Notes: generated by a model from the sequence alone, not told the origin. Shown: positions 26,701 through 35,223, numbered from the stretch's first letter. The stretch: DNA of 64,000 nt from Okeania sp. KiyG1 (GCF_014132355.1 NZ_BLZO01000087.1:28527-92526), one strand, 5' to 3'. Numbers and translations: made by a program.

Positions 26701-29498
26701 TATTAGATATTGTTAGTGACAAGTCTTTGGCTTTTCCTCCTACTCAACATTTAGGAGTGCAGATATATTTTCATAGTCAAAATGAACCTTTTTATCCTTT
26801 TGAAGTTCGTTATGCTCCGCAGTTATTAAAAGTACAATCTGCTCCTTGGAAAGTACCTGTTGTAACTGGAGCATTAATGATGTGTCGGCGGGAAGATTTT
26901 CAGAAAGTGGGAGGTTTTAATGAAGATTATTTCTACGGTTATGAGGATGTAGATTTATGTTTGAGTATCCGGCAAAAATTAGGCAAAGAAATTATTAGTG
27001 CTAATCATTTAACTGCTTTTCATAATCGTGGTTTTTCTCGGTTTAATAAAGGTAAAGAATTTATCCAGAAAATATTGAAAAATCGTCCGATAATAGAAGA
27101 AAGATTTGCTTATTATCTCCGTCGGAAACATTTACAAGATTATTTTGAAAAAGGAATTTATTGGACTGGTCATCCTTTAACTATTGGTTTTGCTGTAACC
27201 GAAGCAGATATGACAGCTGCGGCAGGTGATTATTTTACAGCAGTAGAATTAGGAGAACAATTAGTTAAACAATTTGGGTGGGATGTTTATTATCTTTCTG
27301 AAGGAGAAGATTGGTATGATATGACCCGTTTAGATGTAATTGTGGTGATGCGCCATGATTATGAATTAGAAAGAATAGAAAATGCTAAACCAAGTTTAGT
27401 AAAAGTTGCTTGGGCGAGAAATTGGTTTGAGGTTTGGGCGTCTCAAAAAACGGCAGGAGATTATGATTGTTTTTGGTGTTCTTCTCAAAAATCTGCCGAT
27501 TATATTCAGCAAAAATTATCTAAGTCTACAACAGTAGTTAGGATAGCTACTAATGATGAAAGATTTAAAGAATTTAGAATTAAGAATTTAGAATTTAGAA
27601 TTCATAATTCAGAATCTAGAAGTGGAGCAGAAGTCAATTTAGAAGTCAAAAGTCAAAAGTCAGAAGTCAACTTAGAATTCAAAAGTCAAAAGTCAAAAGT
27701 CAACTTAGAATTCAAAAGTCAAAAGTCAAAAGTCAAAAGTGAAGAAGAAATTAATTCTGAAGTTATAAGTCAAAAGTCAAAAGTCAAAAGTGAAGAAGAA
27801 GTTAATTCTGAAGTTATAAGTCAAAAGTCAGAAGTCACAAGTGAAGAAGAAGTCAGAAGTGAACTAGGTAATAAAATTCCAGAAACAGGCAAAAGTGAAG
27901 TAGGGAAAAATTTGGAAGTAGGAGTTTCAGAAGAGTCAGAAAAAATTCCTTCTGAACTAGGTAATAAAATTCCAGAAACAGGCAAAAGTGAAGTAGGGAA
28001 TAATTCGGAAGTAGCAATTTTAGAACAACAGGAAAAAGTCAATTCAGAACTAGAGAATAAATATAAATCTGACTATTGCTTTACAGGAAGTTTCTGGAAA
28101 TATCCACGAGATATTATGAGTTTTTTGGAACCAGATAATTTACCCTTTGAATTTGCTTTGTATGGCTATAACTGGGAAAAATTTGAGAAGTTTAAAAAAT
28201 ATAATCGTGGACTCTTGCCTTATACAGATATGCCCAAAGTTTATGCTTCGACAAAAATAGTAATTGATGATGCTAACTCAGTGACAAAACAATGGGGTTC
28301 TACAAATTCACGAGTATTTGATGCGATTATTTCTGGGGCGTTAGTTGTGACAAATGGAGAATTAGGAAATCAAGAATCTTTCGATGGTTTATTGCCTACT
28401 TATAATTGTCGCGAATCTCTAGAAAATTTATTACGGGAGTATCTAACAAATGAGGAACTAAGATTAGCAAAAGTGGCAGAATTACAGAAAATAGTTGAGG
28501 AACAACACACATACAAACATCGTGCCCAAACAGTATTTACTGCCTTACGGGAAAAAATGAGTAATAGTTTCCGCATCGGTATAAAAATTGGAGTTCCTGA
28601 CTGGAAACAAGCGCAAGAATGGGGAGATTATCATTATGCTTTAGCTATGAAACGACAGTTTGAAATATTAGGTCATTCTGTCAGAATTGATATTTTGTCA
28701 GAGTGGGAAACGCCGAAAAGTTTTGGAGATGATGTAGCAATTGTGATTCGTGGTTTGAGTCGTTATCAACCTAAGTATTATCACATTAATTTGATGTGGA
28801 ATATTAGTCATCCAGATAAAGTTGAGTTGGCAGAATATGAAGAATATGACCATATATTTGTAGCCTCCTATTCTTATGCTGAGGAGTTACAAAAACAGGT
28901 AAAAGTTCCAGTACAAACTTTACTGCAATGTACCGATAAAAATTTGTTTTATCCAGATAAAGAAGGTTATGAAGAAGTAGGAGAAATATTGTTTGTCGGT
29001 AACTCTCGCAAAGTTTATCGTCAGATAGTAAAAGATGCTGTCGAAGCAGGTTTAAAAATAGATGTTTATGGTACAAACTGGGAAAAATTATTGCCCAGTG
29101 GTTATTTAAAAGGAGAATATATTCCCAATGAAATTTTACGACGTTATTACAGTAAATGTGGCGTACTATTAAACGACCATTGGGATACCATGCGAGAAAA
29201 AGGATTTATTTCCAATCGTTTATTCGATGCTGCTGCTTGTGGAGCAACAATTATTTCTGACAAAATTTCTGGTTTAGAAAAAGTGTTTGGAGATAAAATT
29301 TTCACTTATAACTCTCAGGAAGATTTGCCAAAAGTAGTAGAAAATTGTTTACAGCAAAAAAGTCAGAATATTGGGGAAAAATTAGAATTAGCAAAATATA
29401 TCCGAGAGAATCATAGCTTTGAGAAAAGAGTCAGAGAAATATTAGGAACTATTGAGAAGTTGAATGAGGAAAAAATGTTGGGGAAGTTCATAAAATAA
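23733..29498 (+). CDS. Giant TPR / GWV-like module / GT2 / CgeB-like glycosyltransferase
   Basis: 1921 residues, one uninterrupted frame. Residues 10-640 hold about 18 TPRs. Residues 655-750 carry a divergent accessory module (LDYVSGWARHKNDSDKVVFV, HGYHAFAQKIP). A GT2 domain spans 870-1090 (AVIILSLNGAKLLSELFASF, VVDHGSTDNS, LLFMNNDITL, YGYEDVDLCLSI). A CgeB-like GT-B region spans about 1145-1610 and a second about 1611-1913 (IFVASYSYAEELQKQVKVPV, EILFVGNSRKVYRQIVKDAV, SNRLFDAAACGATIISD). Two low-complexity linkers (about 779-866 and 1276-1443) are made of heptamer repeats. Likely several sugars are added by one chain, with the TPR arm as scaffold. It starts with ATG and has no close upstream partner. 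Confidence 0.85.
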   Translation: MKSVPQVTPETSAQYFQKANDAIEAGKLEEAIPLYRQAIKLNPNFSLYYQSLGDVEAQLGHWEQATTAYSQAIKLKPNSAISHHHLGDILAQQGKLEKAIASYSQAININPNFSEFYNSLGKAVFNKGEFDKAITYYQKAISLDSESAIAHHNLGETFDKQGQTQEATNYYRKAIEIDPSFWESYQKLGIALSKLGDLHQAAQVYLKASQLVPNSAKIHHHCGETLSKLQRWDEAIVAYGKATELKPNSAPIYHQFGYALAQLQKWPEAIAAYRKAIELQPNSPEVHHHLGYALAQQKNWSDAVVAYRKVTELQPNSPEVYYHLGYALGKLQKWEQAVVAYQKAAQLQPNSPQVHYQLGCALIEFKQNQEAVASLRKALELNPNLAEAYGELGIALGNLKQWDEAIATYHRALELNPNLGEVHGYLGKILASQKQWDDAIASYRRGLEVNPKLPEVYQNLALALVQQQKFDDAITNYQQAIQIGINTAEIHHQLGHTLSKLKRWDEAVVSYGRAVEINPKSAAVHHMLGEALAQLKRWDEALASLSQAAELNPKSADVIYHKAELLSKLERWDEAVAAYSKAVELRPNSAKFHLRLGEALAQKTPMDEAIACYRRALEIDPHFSKAKKKLEAAQGRKNLLETGNFTNINILGETDFEGCLDYATLDYVSGWARHKNDSDKVVFVDVFVGNNLVGTLVANKYRQDLAEAFDTHGYHAFAQKIPPSLHSNGLVEVSVKITETGEQLKNSPKPLVVGPKGKKHEVNLSFGQGEINKLIYHFQEGRRKKEEGSSEEFKSQKSKVKSEEVNLEFKSQKSKFQEEFKSQKSKVKSEEEVRSKEVKNGEGVGSRELEEFRSEEEVRSQISLAKVRTEKPAVAVIILSLNGAKLLSELFASFELYNSYENLELVVVDHGSTDNSIDVCMEWFKKLPITVIARGENYSFSNSNNVGVNETKAPLLLFMNNDITLCQDIIPQMVELIQQDENLGMVGVKLLDIVSDKSLAFPPTQHLGVQIYFHSQNEPFYPFEVRYAPQLLKVQSAPWKVPVVTGALMMCRREDFQKVGGFNEDYFYGYEDVDLCLSIRQKLGKEIISANHLTAFHNRGFSRFNKGKEFIQKILKNRPIIEERFAYYLRRKHLQDYFEKGIYWTGHPLTIGFAVTEADMTAAAGDYFTAVELGEQLVKQFGWDVYYLSEGEDWYDMTRLDVIVVMRHDYELERIENAKPSLVKVAWARNWFEVWASQKTAGDYDCFWCSSQKSADYIQQKLSKSTTVVRIATNDERFKEFRIKNLEFRIHNSESRSGAEVNLEVKSQKSEVNLEFKSQKSKVNLEFKSQKSKVKSEEEINSEVISQKSKVKSEEEVNSEVISQKSEVTSEEEVRSELGNKIPETGKSEVGKNLEVGVSEESEKIPSELGNKIPETGKSEVGNNSEVAILEQQEKVNSELENKYKSDYCFTGSFWKYPRDIMSFLEPDNLPFEFALYGYNWEKFEKFKKYNRGLLPYTDMPKVYASTKIVIDDANSVTKQWGSTNSRVFDAIISGALVVTNGELGNQESFDGLLPTYNCRESLENLLREYLTNEELRLAKVAELQKIVEEQHTYKHRAQTVFTALREKMSNSFRIGIKIGVPDWKQAQEWGDYHYALAMKRQFEILGHSVRIDILSEWETPKSFGDDVAIVIRGLSRYQPKYYHINLMWNISHPDKVELAEYEEYDHIFVASYSYAEELQKQVKVPVQTLLQCTDKNLFYPDKEGYEEVGEILFVGNSRKVYRQIVKDAVEAGLKIDVYGTNWEKLLPSGYLKGEYIPNEILRRYYSKCGVLLNDHWDTMREKGFISNRLFDAAACGATIISDKISGLEKVFGDKIFTYNSQEDLPKVVENCLQQKSQNIGEKLELAKYIRENHSFEKRVREILGTIEKLNEEKMLGKFIK
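26068..26290. repeat. In-frame heptamer repeats (GGAAGAA and AAAAGTC), linker 1
   Basis: GGAAGAA units (26071-26100) are followed by AAAAGTC units separated by gaagaattc and gaagaa words. They encode a Lys/Ser/Glu-rich linker (EFKSQKSKVKSEE) between the accessory module and the GT2 domain. Identical heptamers occur in non-coding DNA at 50219-50250. Confidence 0.85.
27560..28040. repeat. In-frame heptamer and longer repeats, linker 2
   Basis: AGAATTT-type and AAAAGTC heptamers (27570-27850) precede two copies of a block encoding ELGNKIPETGKSEVG (27860-28005). Together they form about 165 residues of charged linker inside the first CgeB-like region, at a place where a folded domain would tolerate a loop. 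Confidence 0.8.
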
Positions 29499-29550
29499 CA
29501 AACAGAAATCTAGAATTTCTGCTGATTAGTGAAACAGAAATAACAACAAT

Positions 29551-29662
29551 TTAGAATTTAGAATTTAGAATTTAGAATTTAGAATTACCTCTCCTTTAAA
29601 AGAAGAGGATTGACTCAAAAGAAATTTTTTCCTTTTATCCCCTTAAAGGGGGAGGCTTTATA
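29551..29662. repeat. AGAATTT heptamers followed by an interspersed repeat (copy 1)
   Basis: Four or so AGAATTT units precede the block acctctcctttaaaagaag through ccccttaaagggggagg. A second copy of this block lies at 29855-29937, next to ATTAATA heptamers (29813-29850). Confidence 0.75.
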
Positions 29663-29671
29663 CCACAATTT

Positions 29672-29830
29672 TTTGGTAATTATGCGAAAAAATTAGGCTC
29701 CGAAGCTATTTTACGAACACCTGAATCTGCCAGCTTATTTGTTATTTATAATGTTTTGATGGAATTATGTTTAGCCTATAAGTTGGTAGAAGATAAAGAA
29801 GCTGTTCCACAATTAATAATTAATAATTAA
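29672..29830 (+). pseudogene. Heparinase-like lyase, N-terminal remnant
   Basis: Open frame without a start: NYAKKLGSEAILRTPESASL, then IYNVLMELCLAYKLVEDKEA. It ends where ATTAATA heptamers begin. Helical and plausibly the (alpha/alpha) barrel part of the lyase fragment that starts at 29952, from which it is separated by a copy of the interspersed repeat. No further N-terminus is found before the preceding gene ends at 29498. Confidence 0.45.
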
Positions 29831-29951
29831 TAATTAATAATTAATAATTAACAATTACCTCTCCTTGAAAAGAAGAGGATTGACGTGGTAGGGAAAATTT
29901 TTTCTTGTTTATCCTTTAAAGGAGAAGTTTTAAACCTTAATTATTCGGTAA

Positions 29952-30542
29952 ATTAGCAAAAATATAGTCAACAAAATTAGCCAAAATTATTCTAGATATC
30001 CTAACTTGTTTAGTGAGGAAATTCACAGAGCATTTGTGCTAACTGCAATTATCTTATTTAGAGATATAGCTCCTGAATTATTTACCGTAGAAGAACATCT
30101 TTGTCTAGTAGAATTTATCGAGAAAAAAACCAGAGAAACTTGGCAAGAATCTCACAGTAAACTTTGGGGTAGAAAAGAAAAACAACTTAATAGCTGGAAT
30201 CATCGAATAATCGCTTTTTCCGGTTTAGCGATCGCTACTATTAGTCTGCATAATTATCTCCCTGAAGCACAAGAATGGCTAAATGTGGCAATGAGTCGTG
30301 TGGAAGACTTTTTTATTGATGGTATAACCGACCAAGGAATGACGAGGGAAGGTCTTTGGTATTGTGGATTTGTTTCTAAAATATTAGGAATTTTACTTCG
30401 CATTTGTCGCCAGAAAAATATTAAAGTTAATGGAGAATTTTTAGATGATAAATATAGTTATAAATTAGACCGTTTAGTTGAATGGTATTTGTATGAATCA
30501 TTCCCCCGTGGAAAATATCTAAATAACTGGAATGATTCATAG
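29952..30542 (+). pseudogene. Heparinase II/III-like polysaccharide lyase, helical part (5' of IS insertion)
   Basis: The frame opens at 29952 (NIVNKISQNYSRYPNLFSEE); a TTG at 30006 is the first usable start. About 195 residues of helical sequence follow (AFVLTAIILFRDIAPELF, SWNHRIIAFSGLAIATISLH, DGITDQGMTREGLWYCGF). It ends at NNWNDS, exactly where the IS605-type element begins. Family use: such lyases cut uronate-containing polysaccharides by beta-elimination. The C-terminal half resumes at 32186. Confidence 0.65.
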
Positions 30543-30584
30543 TGAAGTTCTCTCCCGTTAAATCGGAGATTATAACGGGAGCTT

Positions 30585-31863
30585 CTAAAACAAAGATAAT
30601 TGAACCCAAGTTTCAGAAGTTTCTTGTCTCACAGGCTGACTAATGTCTAAGCCTCCACAAGCAGACAAGATGATACCCACCTCGTTTAACCCTTTATTTA
30701 ATATGTTAATTGCTGCATTCTCATCTCTATCTAAAACTGTTCCACATTTAGGACAAGAATGAGTTCTAACTGATAAAGTTTTAGGTACTTTTTGACCACA
30801 ATTACTACAATTTTGTGATGTATTATGAGGGTGTACGGGCGAATGGCCATTCGCCCCTACTTACATGAACACCGCGTTTTACCGCCACTGCACTCAATTT
30901 TTCAATAAAAGCACCCCAGGCTACATCATAGATTGATTTTGATAGTTTAGTATTTCTAGCTAAACCTTTAATATTAAGGTCTTCTACAGCAATTAAATCA
31001 TACTCTTTAACTAACTTATGAGCAGTTTTATAATGAAAATCTTCTCTTTGTCTAGCAATATGTTGATGCAATCTAGCTATTTTATTCTGTGCTTTTTGCC
31101 AGTTATTAGACCCAATTTCTTTTCTAGCTGCTTTACTTTGCTTTCTAGCTAAATTAGATTGTGCTTTTCTATAGAAATTTGGAACAGAAACAGTCTCACT
31201 AGTATTAGTAGTTAAAAACTCTTTTAAACCTACATCAACACCTACAGCAGTTTTGATATTATCAGTAGGAATTACACTGGGAACTGACTTATCTTCTAAA
31301 CTAAAACTGACATAATAGCCGTCAGCTTTTTTGGTTATGGTTGCAGTTTTAATTGTAAATCCATTTGGAATTGGTCTATGAACTATAACTGGGATAATAC
31401 CCAACCTACTAATAATAATTTGTTTACCATCAAACTTAACTGCTGCTTTAGAATGATTTACTCTACTAAAACATAATGACCTTAGTTTCCCAGACTTTTT
31501 AAACCTTGGTCTACCAAATCTTTTACCTGTTTTGTCAGGAACTAACCAGCGTTTCCAAGCTTTATCTAGTTTTTGTAAATTAATTTGTTGAACTTCAGAG
31601 TAAATTTCTTTGTAATCAGGAAATAACTGTTTTGTTTCTTTAAGCGCTGATTGCTGAAAATAATAATCTGGTCTACAAGAAATCTCCCCAATAGGACATG
31701 AAATTATTGAGCATCGGTCTATTTGACACCTGGTTCTGTTTAACCAGTATAACCTTTGACCAAGGGCATAATTCCAATGTCTCCTCAAGAGTTCTAACCA
31801 ATTATCTATCTTAGTTATTTGTTCTTGATTTGGTTTAATTTTGTAACAATGACTTAGGATCAT
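30585..31863 (-). pseudogene. tnpB: tnpB interrupted by a 28-bp palindrome
   Basis: From ATG 31863: CYKIKPNQEQITKIDNWLEL, GKRFGRPRFKKSGKLRSL, RuvC aspartate in AVGVDVGLKEFLTT, RuvC glutamate in AVEDLNIKGLARNTKL. The long frame stops at 30823 after RGEWPFARTPS, which is encoded by an inserted palindrome at 30833-30860. Removing exactly those 28 bases gives GVHVNPHNTSQNCSNCG followed by a zinc ribbon (SCPKCG), the third catalytic aspartate in DRDENAAINILNKG and a stop at 30585. The restored protein has 416 residues, normal for TnpB. All three catalytic motifs would then be present. Confidence 0.9.
30833..30860. repeat. 28-bp palindromic element, copy inside tnpB
   Basis: Arms GTAGGGGCGAATGG and its complement, one mismatch in this copy. 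Other copies: 31972-31999 and 50374-50401, with longer or partial versions at 10918-10967, 56628-56650 and near 57330-57376. Confidence 0.9.
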
Positions 31864-31971
31864 TTTATTTCCTTTTCGACCAGAGCTTTATTATAATAGT
31901 TTGTGTAGAGTTTGTCTATACATAATGAAAAAAACAGGATTAAATATACGAATAAGTCATAACAGATTAAA

Positions 31972-31999
31972 GTAGGGGCGAACGGCCGTTCGCCCCTAC
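31972..31999. repeat. 28-bp palindromic element, copy upstream of tnpB
   Basis: Perfect palindrome with arms GTAGGGGCGAACGG, between the tnpB start and the left-end hairpin of the IS605-type element. Confidence 0.9.
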
Positions 32000-32185
32000 G
32001 ATTATATGCAGCAGAAAATGAAAAAACGATGACCCAAGTAATAAGTGATTTCATAGATTCACTAAGACTTAAAGACAAGAAATCAGAAGAAAAACATCAA
32101 TCGACACCTATATAAGTAAGCTTGCAGCTCGGCAATTCCCCTCCCGTTAAATGGCTCGATTATAACGGGAGACCCCGAGACCGTA

Positions 32186-33145
32186 TCTAGTTGGAATCCT
32201 CATCCTGGTTTATGGGGATATTTAACTATAGTGGGTAACAGAAATCCTAGTCTTGTTAATTATGTTTGGGAATTATTAGTAGGTAGCAAAGGATTAAAAA
32301 CCTATGGCAGAGACCCTAATTTAAACTTCTCTTCCCTATTTGATGCCTACTTATTTTTACCTCAACCACCAGTAGCAGAATTTAAACTAGAAAATACTAA
32401 CTTATCAATACGTCGTTTTTGCTCCGATATTGGTTATTTGAACGTTAGAAATTCTTGGTCATCAGCAGCAACAATTGTTAGTTTCAATTGTGGTAAATAT
32501 ATAGAAGGTATTCACGACCAATCAGATAATAATTCTTTTACATTAATATTTGAAGGTCAACCTCTAGTTATTGACTCTGGTGCTGCTAATGATACAAGGG
32601 AAAATTCTCCATCATCCTCCCTCGGTCATAACTTAGTTTTAATTGATGGTAAAGGTCAAAGATTTTCAGGAAGGGGGAATGGTGTATCAGGGAAAATAAT
32701 AAAATATGATTATTCTGAGGTGTTTGATTATATTCTAGGAGATGCAACACCATCATATAATTTACAGAATTATAATCCTGTTAATTTTGCCATTAGACAT
32801 TTATGTTTTGTGAGAGAACCTTTTCCTTATGTAGTCACATTTGATGATATTGAGCCATCTGATTTTTCAGATATAAAATTTCATCTATATGAGTATTTAT
32901 TGCATATCCCTAACAGCTTCAGTGTAGAAAAAATTAATCACAATCAATTTAGACTAAAGCTCCTAGAAACAGGAAATACTTACTCATTTATTTTGCAATT
33001 TTTTAACCAAGAAAAACTAGAGATTAAAATCGAACAATTTCAATCAAAACATCACCATAGCTTTGCCAATCATAATTTATTGCGATTTAGCACCAGAGCA
33101 ATAAATGCTCATTTTTTAGCTGTATTTATATCTGAAAAAAATTAG
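32186..33145 (+). pseudogene. Heparinase II/III-like polysaccharide lyase, beta-sandwich part (3' of IS insertion)
   Basis: The frame opens at 32186 (SSWNPHPGLWGYLTIVGNRN); GTG at 32231 is the first start inside. Conserved lyase features follow: FCSDIGYLNVRNSW, GIHDQSDNNSFTLIFEGQPL, IDSGAANDTRENSPSSSLGH with a histidine before NLVLIDGKGQ. These resemble the central beta-sheet region of heparinase II/III-type lyases. In a glycan locus, a lyase can trim or release polymer. With the element in place, an active enzyme is unlikely; perfect excision could restore it. Confidence 0.7.
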
Positions 33146-33156
33146 AAAATCTCAGT

Positions 33157-33467
33157 ATGAAAAGTCATATAAATATTGATAATAGTAGAATTGTACTGGA
33201 AATTTTATCGTCAGAATGGTCAGATAATCTAGAATTAAAATTCTATAGAGGAAAAGACACTTCTTTAAAAGATAAATTGTTTAAATTTCAACGAACTGAC
33301 TCCTCATTAATTGATAATGGATAGTTGACCCAGAAAGTTTTCAGGTGACAAATTTCACTCGTTCTGCTCATTCAATGCACTACTACGATAGTGTTCTGGT
33401 AATAGAAAAACGCCAAATGGAAAAGTCTATTGTCAGGGAGACGGGTAAAAAGTCGTTTGGGAAGTAA
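33157..33467 (+). pseudogene. Small unknown ORF with a frame break
   Basis: ATG 33157 reads MKSHINIDNSRIVLEILSSE to a stop at 33324 (55 residues). One base further the frame continues VDPESFQVTNFTRSAHSMHY, YDSVLVIEKR to a stop at 33467. Together about 103 residues. The family is not recognised. It may be a fragment of a larger glycan gene or an appendage of the lyase region. Confidence 0.35.
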
Positions 33468-33659
33468 ATATTAGTATTAGGGTGGGAAGGTATATGATAA
33501 CGGCGGGAGTAATTCTCAAAAATACTTCCTTTCCGCTAGAGGATTACCTAGCAAAATTTGGCTATAAACTATATGCTCAAATGATCTACTAATTATAATC
33601 TTGCGCCGGGAAGGGAGTAATACAAGAATAAACCTGATTTCTCAATGAATAAAAAAATC

Positions 33660-33769
33660 CCAATAGACTTCTCCAATAATAAAAAATAGAATCAATTATG
33701 GCACAGAAATTATTAATTATTTCCCCCTACTCCCTACTCCCTCTTTTCCGGAGATGTCTAATAAATTAT
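33660..33769. repeat. Second copy of the TAATAGACATCTCC inverted-repeat element
   Basis: Left end CCAATAGACTTCTCC, right end GGAGATGTCTAAT; compare 7165-7290. The 33468-33659 stretch shows no gene. From 33943 to 34140 there is AT-rich sequence with no recognised signal. Confidence 0.5.
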
Positions 33770-33942
33770 CTGAGCAAATTGATTCGAGTGTAAGAGCAGC
33801 GATACTGCTGAGGCAGCGCTACGCGAAGGCTTCTGCAATTGAAAGACATAGAAAATTGGGAGAATCAATTAGTATTCTCAAAGATGGTAAAATGGTGACA
33901 TTAACTGCCGATCAAATCCCGCCGTTAGAGAGTAGTTGTTAA
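33754..33942 (+). CDS. Small hypothetical protein, antitoxin-like tail
   Basis: 62 residues. The C-terminal half (ERHRKLGESISILKDGK, then TLTADQI) resembles short cyanobacterial proteins that pair with toxins; residues 17-29 (LLRQRYAKASA) come from an interspersed word (gcgctacgcgaagg) and may be an insertion. The ATG lies inside the end of an inverted-repeat element, so the native start may have been lost. No toxin gene follows. Low certainty that it is expressed. Confidence 0.35.
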   Translation: MSNKLSEQIDSSVRAAILLRQRYAKASAIERHRKLGESISILKDGKMVTLTADQIPPLESSC

Positions 33943-34140
33943 TTAAAGTATTTTTGAATTAAGAATCAAGAAAAAATTATGAAGATATCTCATAACAACC
34001 CAAATAATCAAATAGTTTCTGGTTTTTCTCCAGGAAAAAGAACTGATAGTTTCAATTGTTTCATTTTCCCAAGTTACTAATCTATTTATTGATCTTTTTG
34101 ATGTTAAAATATCCTAGATTTAATCAAAATTTAATCAAGA

Positions 34141-35223
34141 ATGAAATTTTTAAAACCAACTGACCCTTTACCTACTTTGGGTAGATTAGAAAAAACAGCC
34201 ATTACAAATGGAGTAGTACATTTAGAAGGCTGGGTAGTATCTTTTGATAAGAAGCCATTGGATAGAATCCAAGTTACTATTGGAGGCCAAGAATTTAGTA
34301 ATTTGGAAATATCACACAGTCTGCCCTCTCCCGATATCAATAAGGGTTATCCCAACATTCCAGGAACAGACAAAGCAAGATACATAATTAAAATATCCCT
34401 GACTGGGCAGCAACAACAACTGAAAAATTCTTTAGTAGTATTAACTCCCATATACCAAGGGCGACCAGGTGGAATAATGCCCAATGTATTAGACCCCTCT
34501 ATACCTCTTCCCAGTCAAGAATACATCAAATTTGTCGGGGATCATTTCACAGATGTAGCCTTCGACTTTCTCGGTTATTTTATTCAGAGGGTAGGTTTAG
34601 AACCTAACGACAAAGTATTGGACGTTGGTTGTGGTGTGGGCCGTCTTGCTTATTCTTTAGCCTATTATTTAACTCCCCAAGGTGGATATGCAGGTTTTGA
34701 TATTGCTGAAAAGTTAATTAAATGGGCAAATTCAGAGATTACTTCCAGATTTCCCAACTTCAACTTTCAGGTAGTCAACATCTACAATCAAATGTACAAC
34801 CCAGAGGGAAATGTCAAAACTTTGGATTTTATCTTTCCCCACGAGGATAAAAGTTTCGAGTTGGTGTTTTTGATTTCTGTTTTTACTCATTTGCGGGCTA
34901 AGGAAGTACGCCATTATCTAGATGAAATTTCCAGAGTATTAAAACCAGGAAGTCGATGTCTGTGTAGTTGTTTTTTATTGAATCCAGAGTCAGAGTCGGC
35001 GATCGCTAAAGGTAGAGGCGCTCATAAGATAGTACATCAACTCGAAGAGTGTTTTACCAGTAATCCTAAAATGCCAGAAGCAGTTATTGGTTACAAGGAA
35101 CCCCTACTTTTAGGTTGGATGCGAGAGCGGGGGCTAACTGTGGTGGGTAAATATTACGGTCAGTGGTGTGGACGAAATAGATTTACCAGTTATCAGGATA
35201 TATTAGTGTTGCAGAAAAATTAG
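34141..35223 (+). CDS. GWV-module SAM methyltransferase
   Basis: 360 residues, the best-preserved stand-alone example of the module-methyltransferase pair. The module spans 10-115 (LEGWVVSFDKKPLDRIQVTI, SHSLPSPDINKGYP, KARYIIKISLTG). The methyltransferase spans 120-360 (VLDVGCGVGRLAYSLAYYL near 163, AGFDIAEKLIKWA, FELVFLISVFTHLRAKEV). A C-terminal WCGRNRF is shared with its paralogues ending at 12062 and 14462. It is followed by another methyltransferase after 19 bases, so the two are probably co-transcribed. The acceptor is unknown. Confidence 0.87.
   Translation: MKFLKPTDPLPTLGRLEKTAITNGVVHLEGWVVSFDKKPLDRIQVTIGGQEFSNLEISHSLPSPDINKGYPNIPGTDKARYIIKISLTGQQQQLKNSLVVLTPIYQGRPGGIMPNVLDPSIPLPSQEYIKFVGDHFTDVAFDFLGYFIQRVGLEPNDKVLDVGCGVGRLAYSLAYYLTPQGGYAGFDIAEKLIKWANSEITSRFPNFNFQVVNIYNQMYNPEGNVKTLDFIFPHEDKSFELVFLISVFTHLRAKEVRHYLDEISRVLKPGSRCLCSCFLLNPESESAIAKGRGAHKIVHQLEECFTSNPKMPEAVIGYKEPLLLGWMRERGLTVVGKYYGQWCGRNRFTSYQDILVLQKN

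Larger units (their letters stand above)
30543..32185 (-). mobile_element. IS200/IS605-type element (tnpB only) inserted in the lyase gene
   Basis: Both ends carry an imperfect hairpin with arms CTCCCGTTA and TATAACGGGAG (30553-30581 and 32142-32172). A single minus-strand tnpB lies between. No tnpA is present, so it would depend on a transposase elsewhere. The lyase reading frame is continuous in sense across the element (NNWNDS before, SSWNPHPGLWGYL after). No target duplication is evident, as expected for this family. Exact ends are uncertain by a few bases. Confidence 0.8.
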
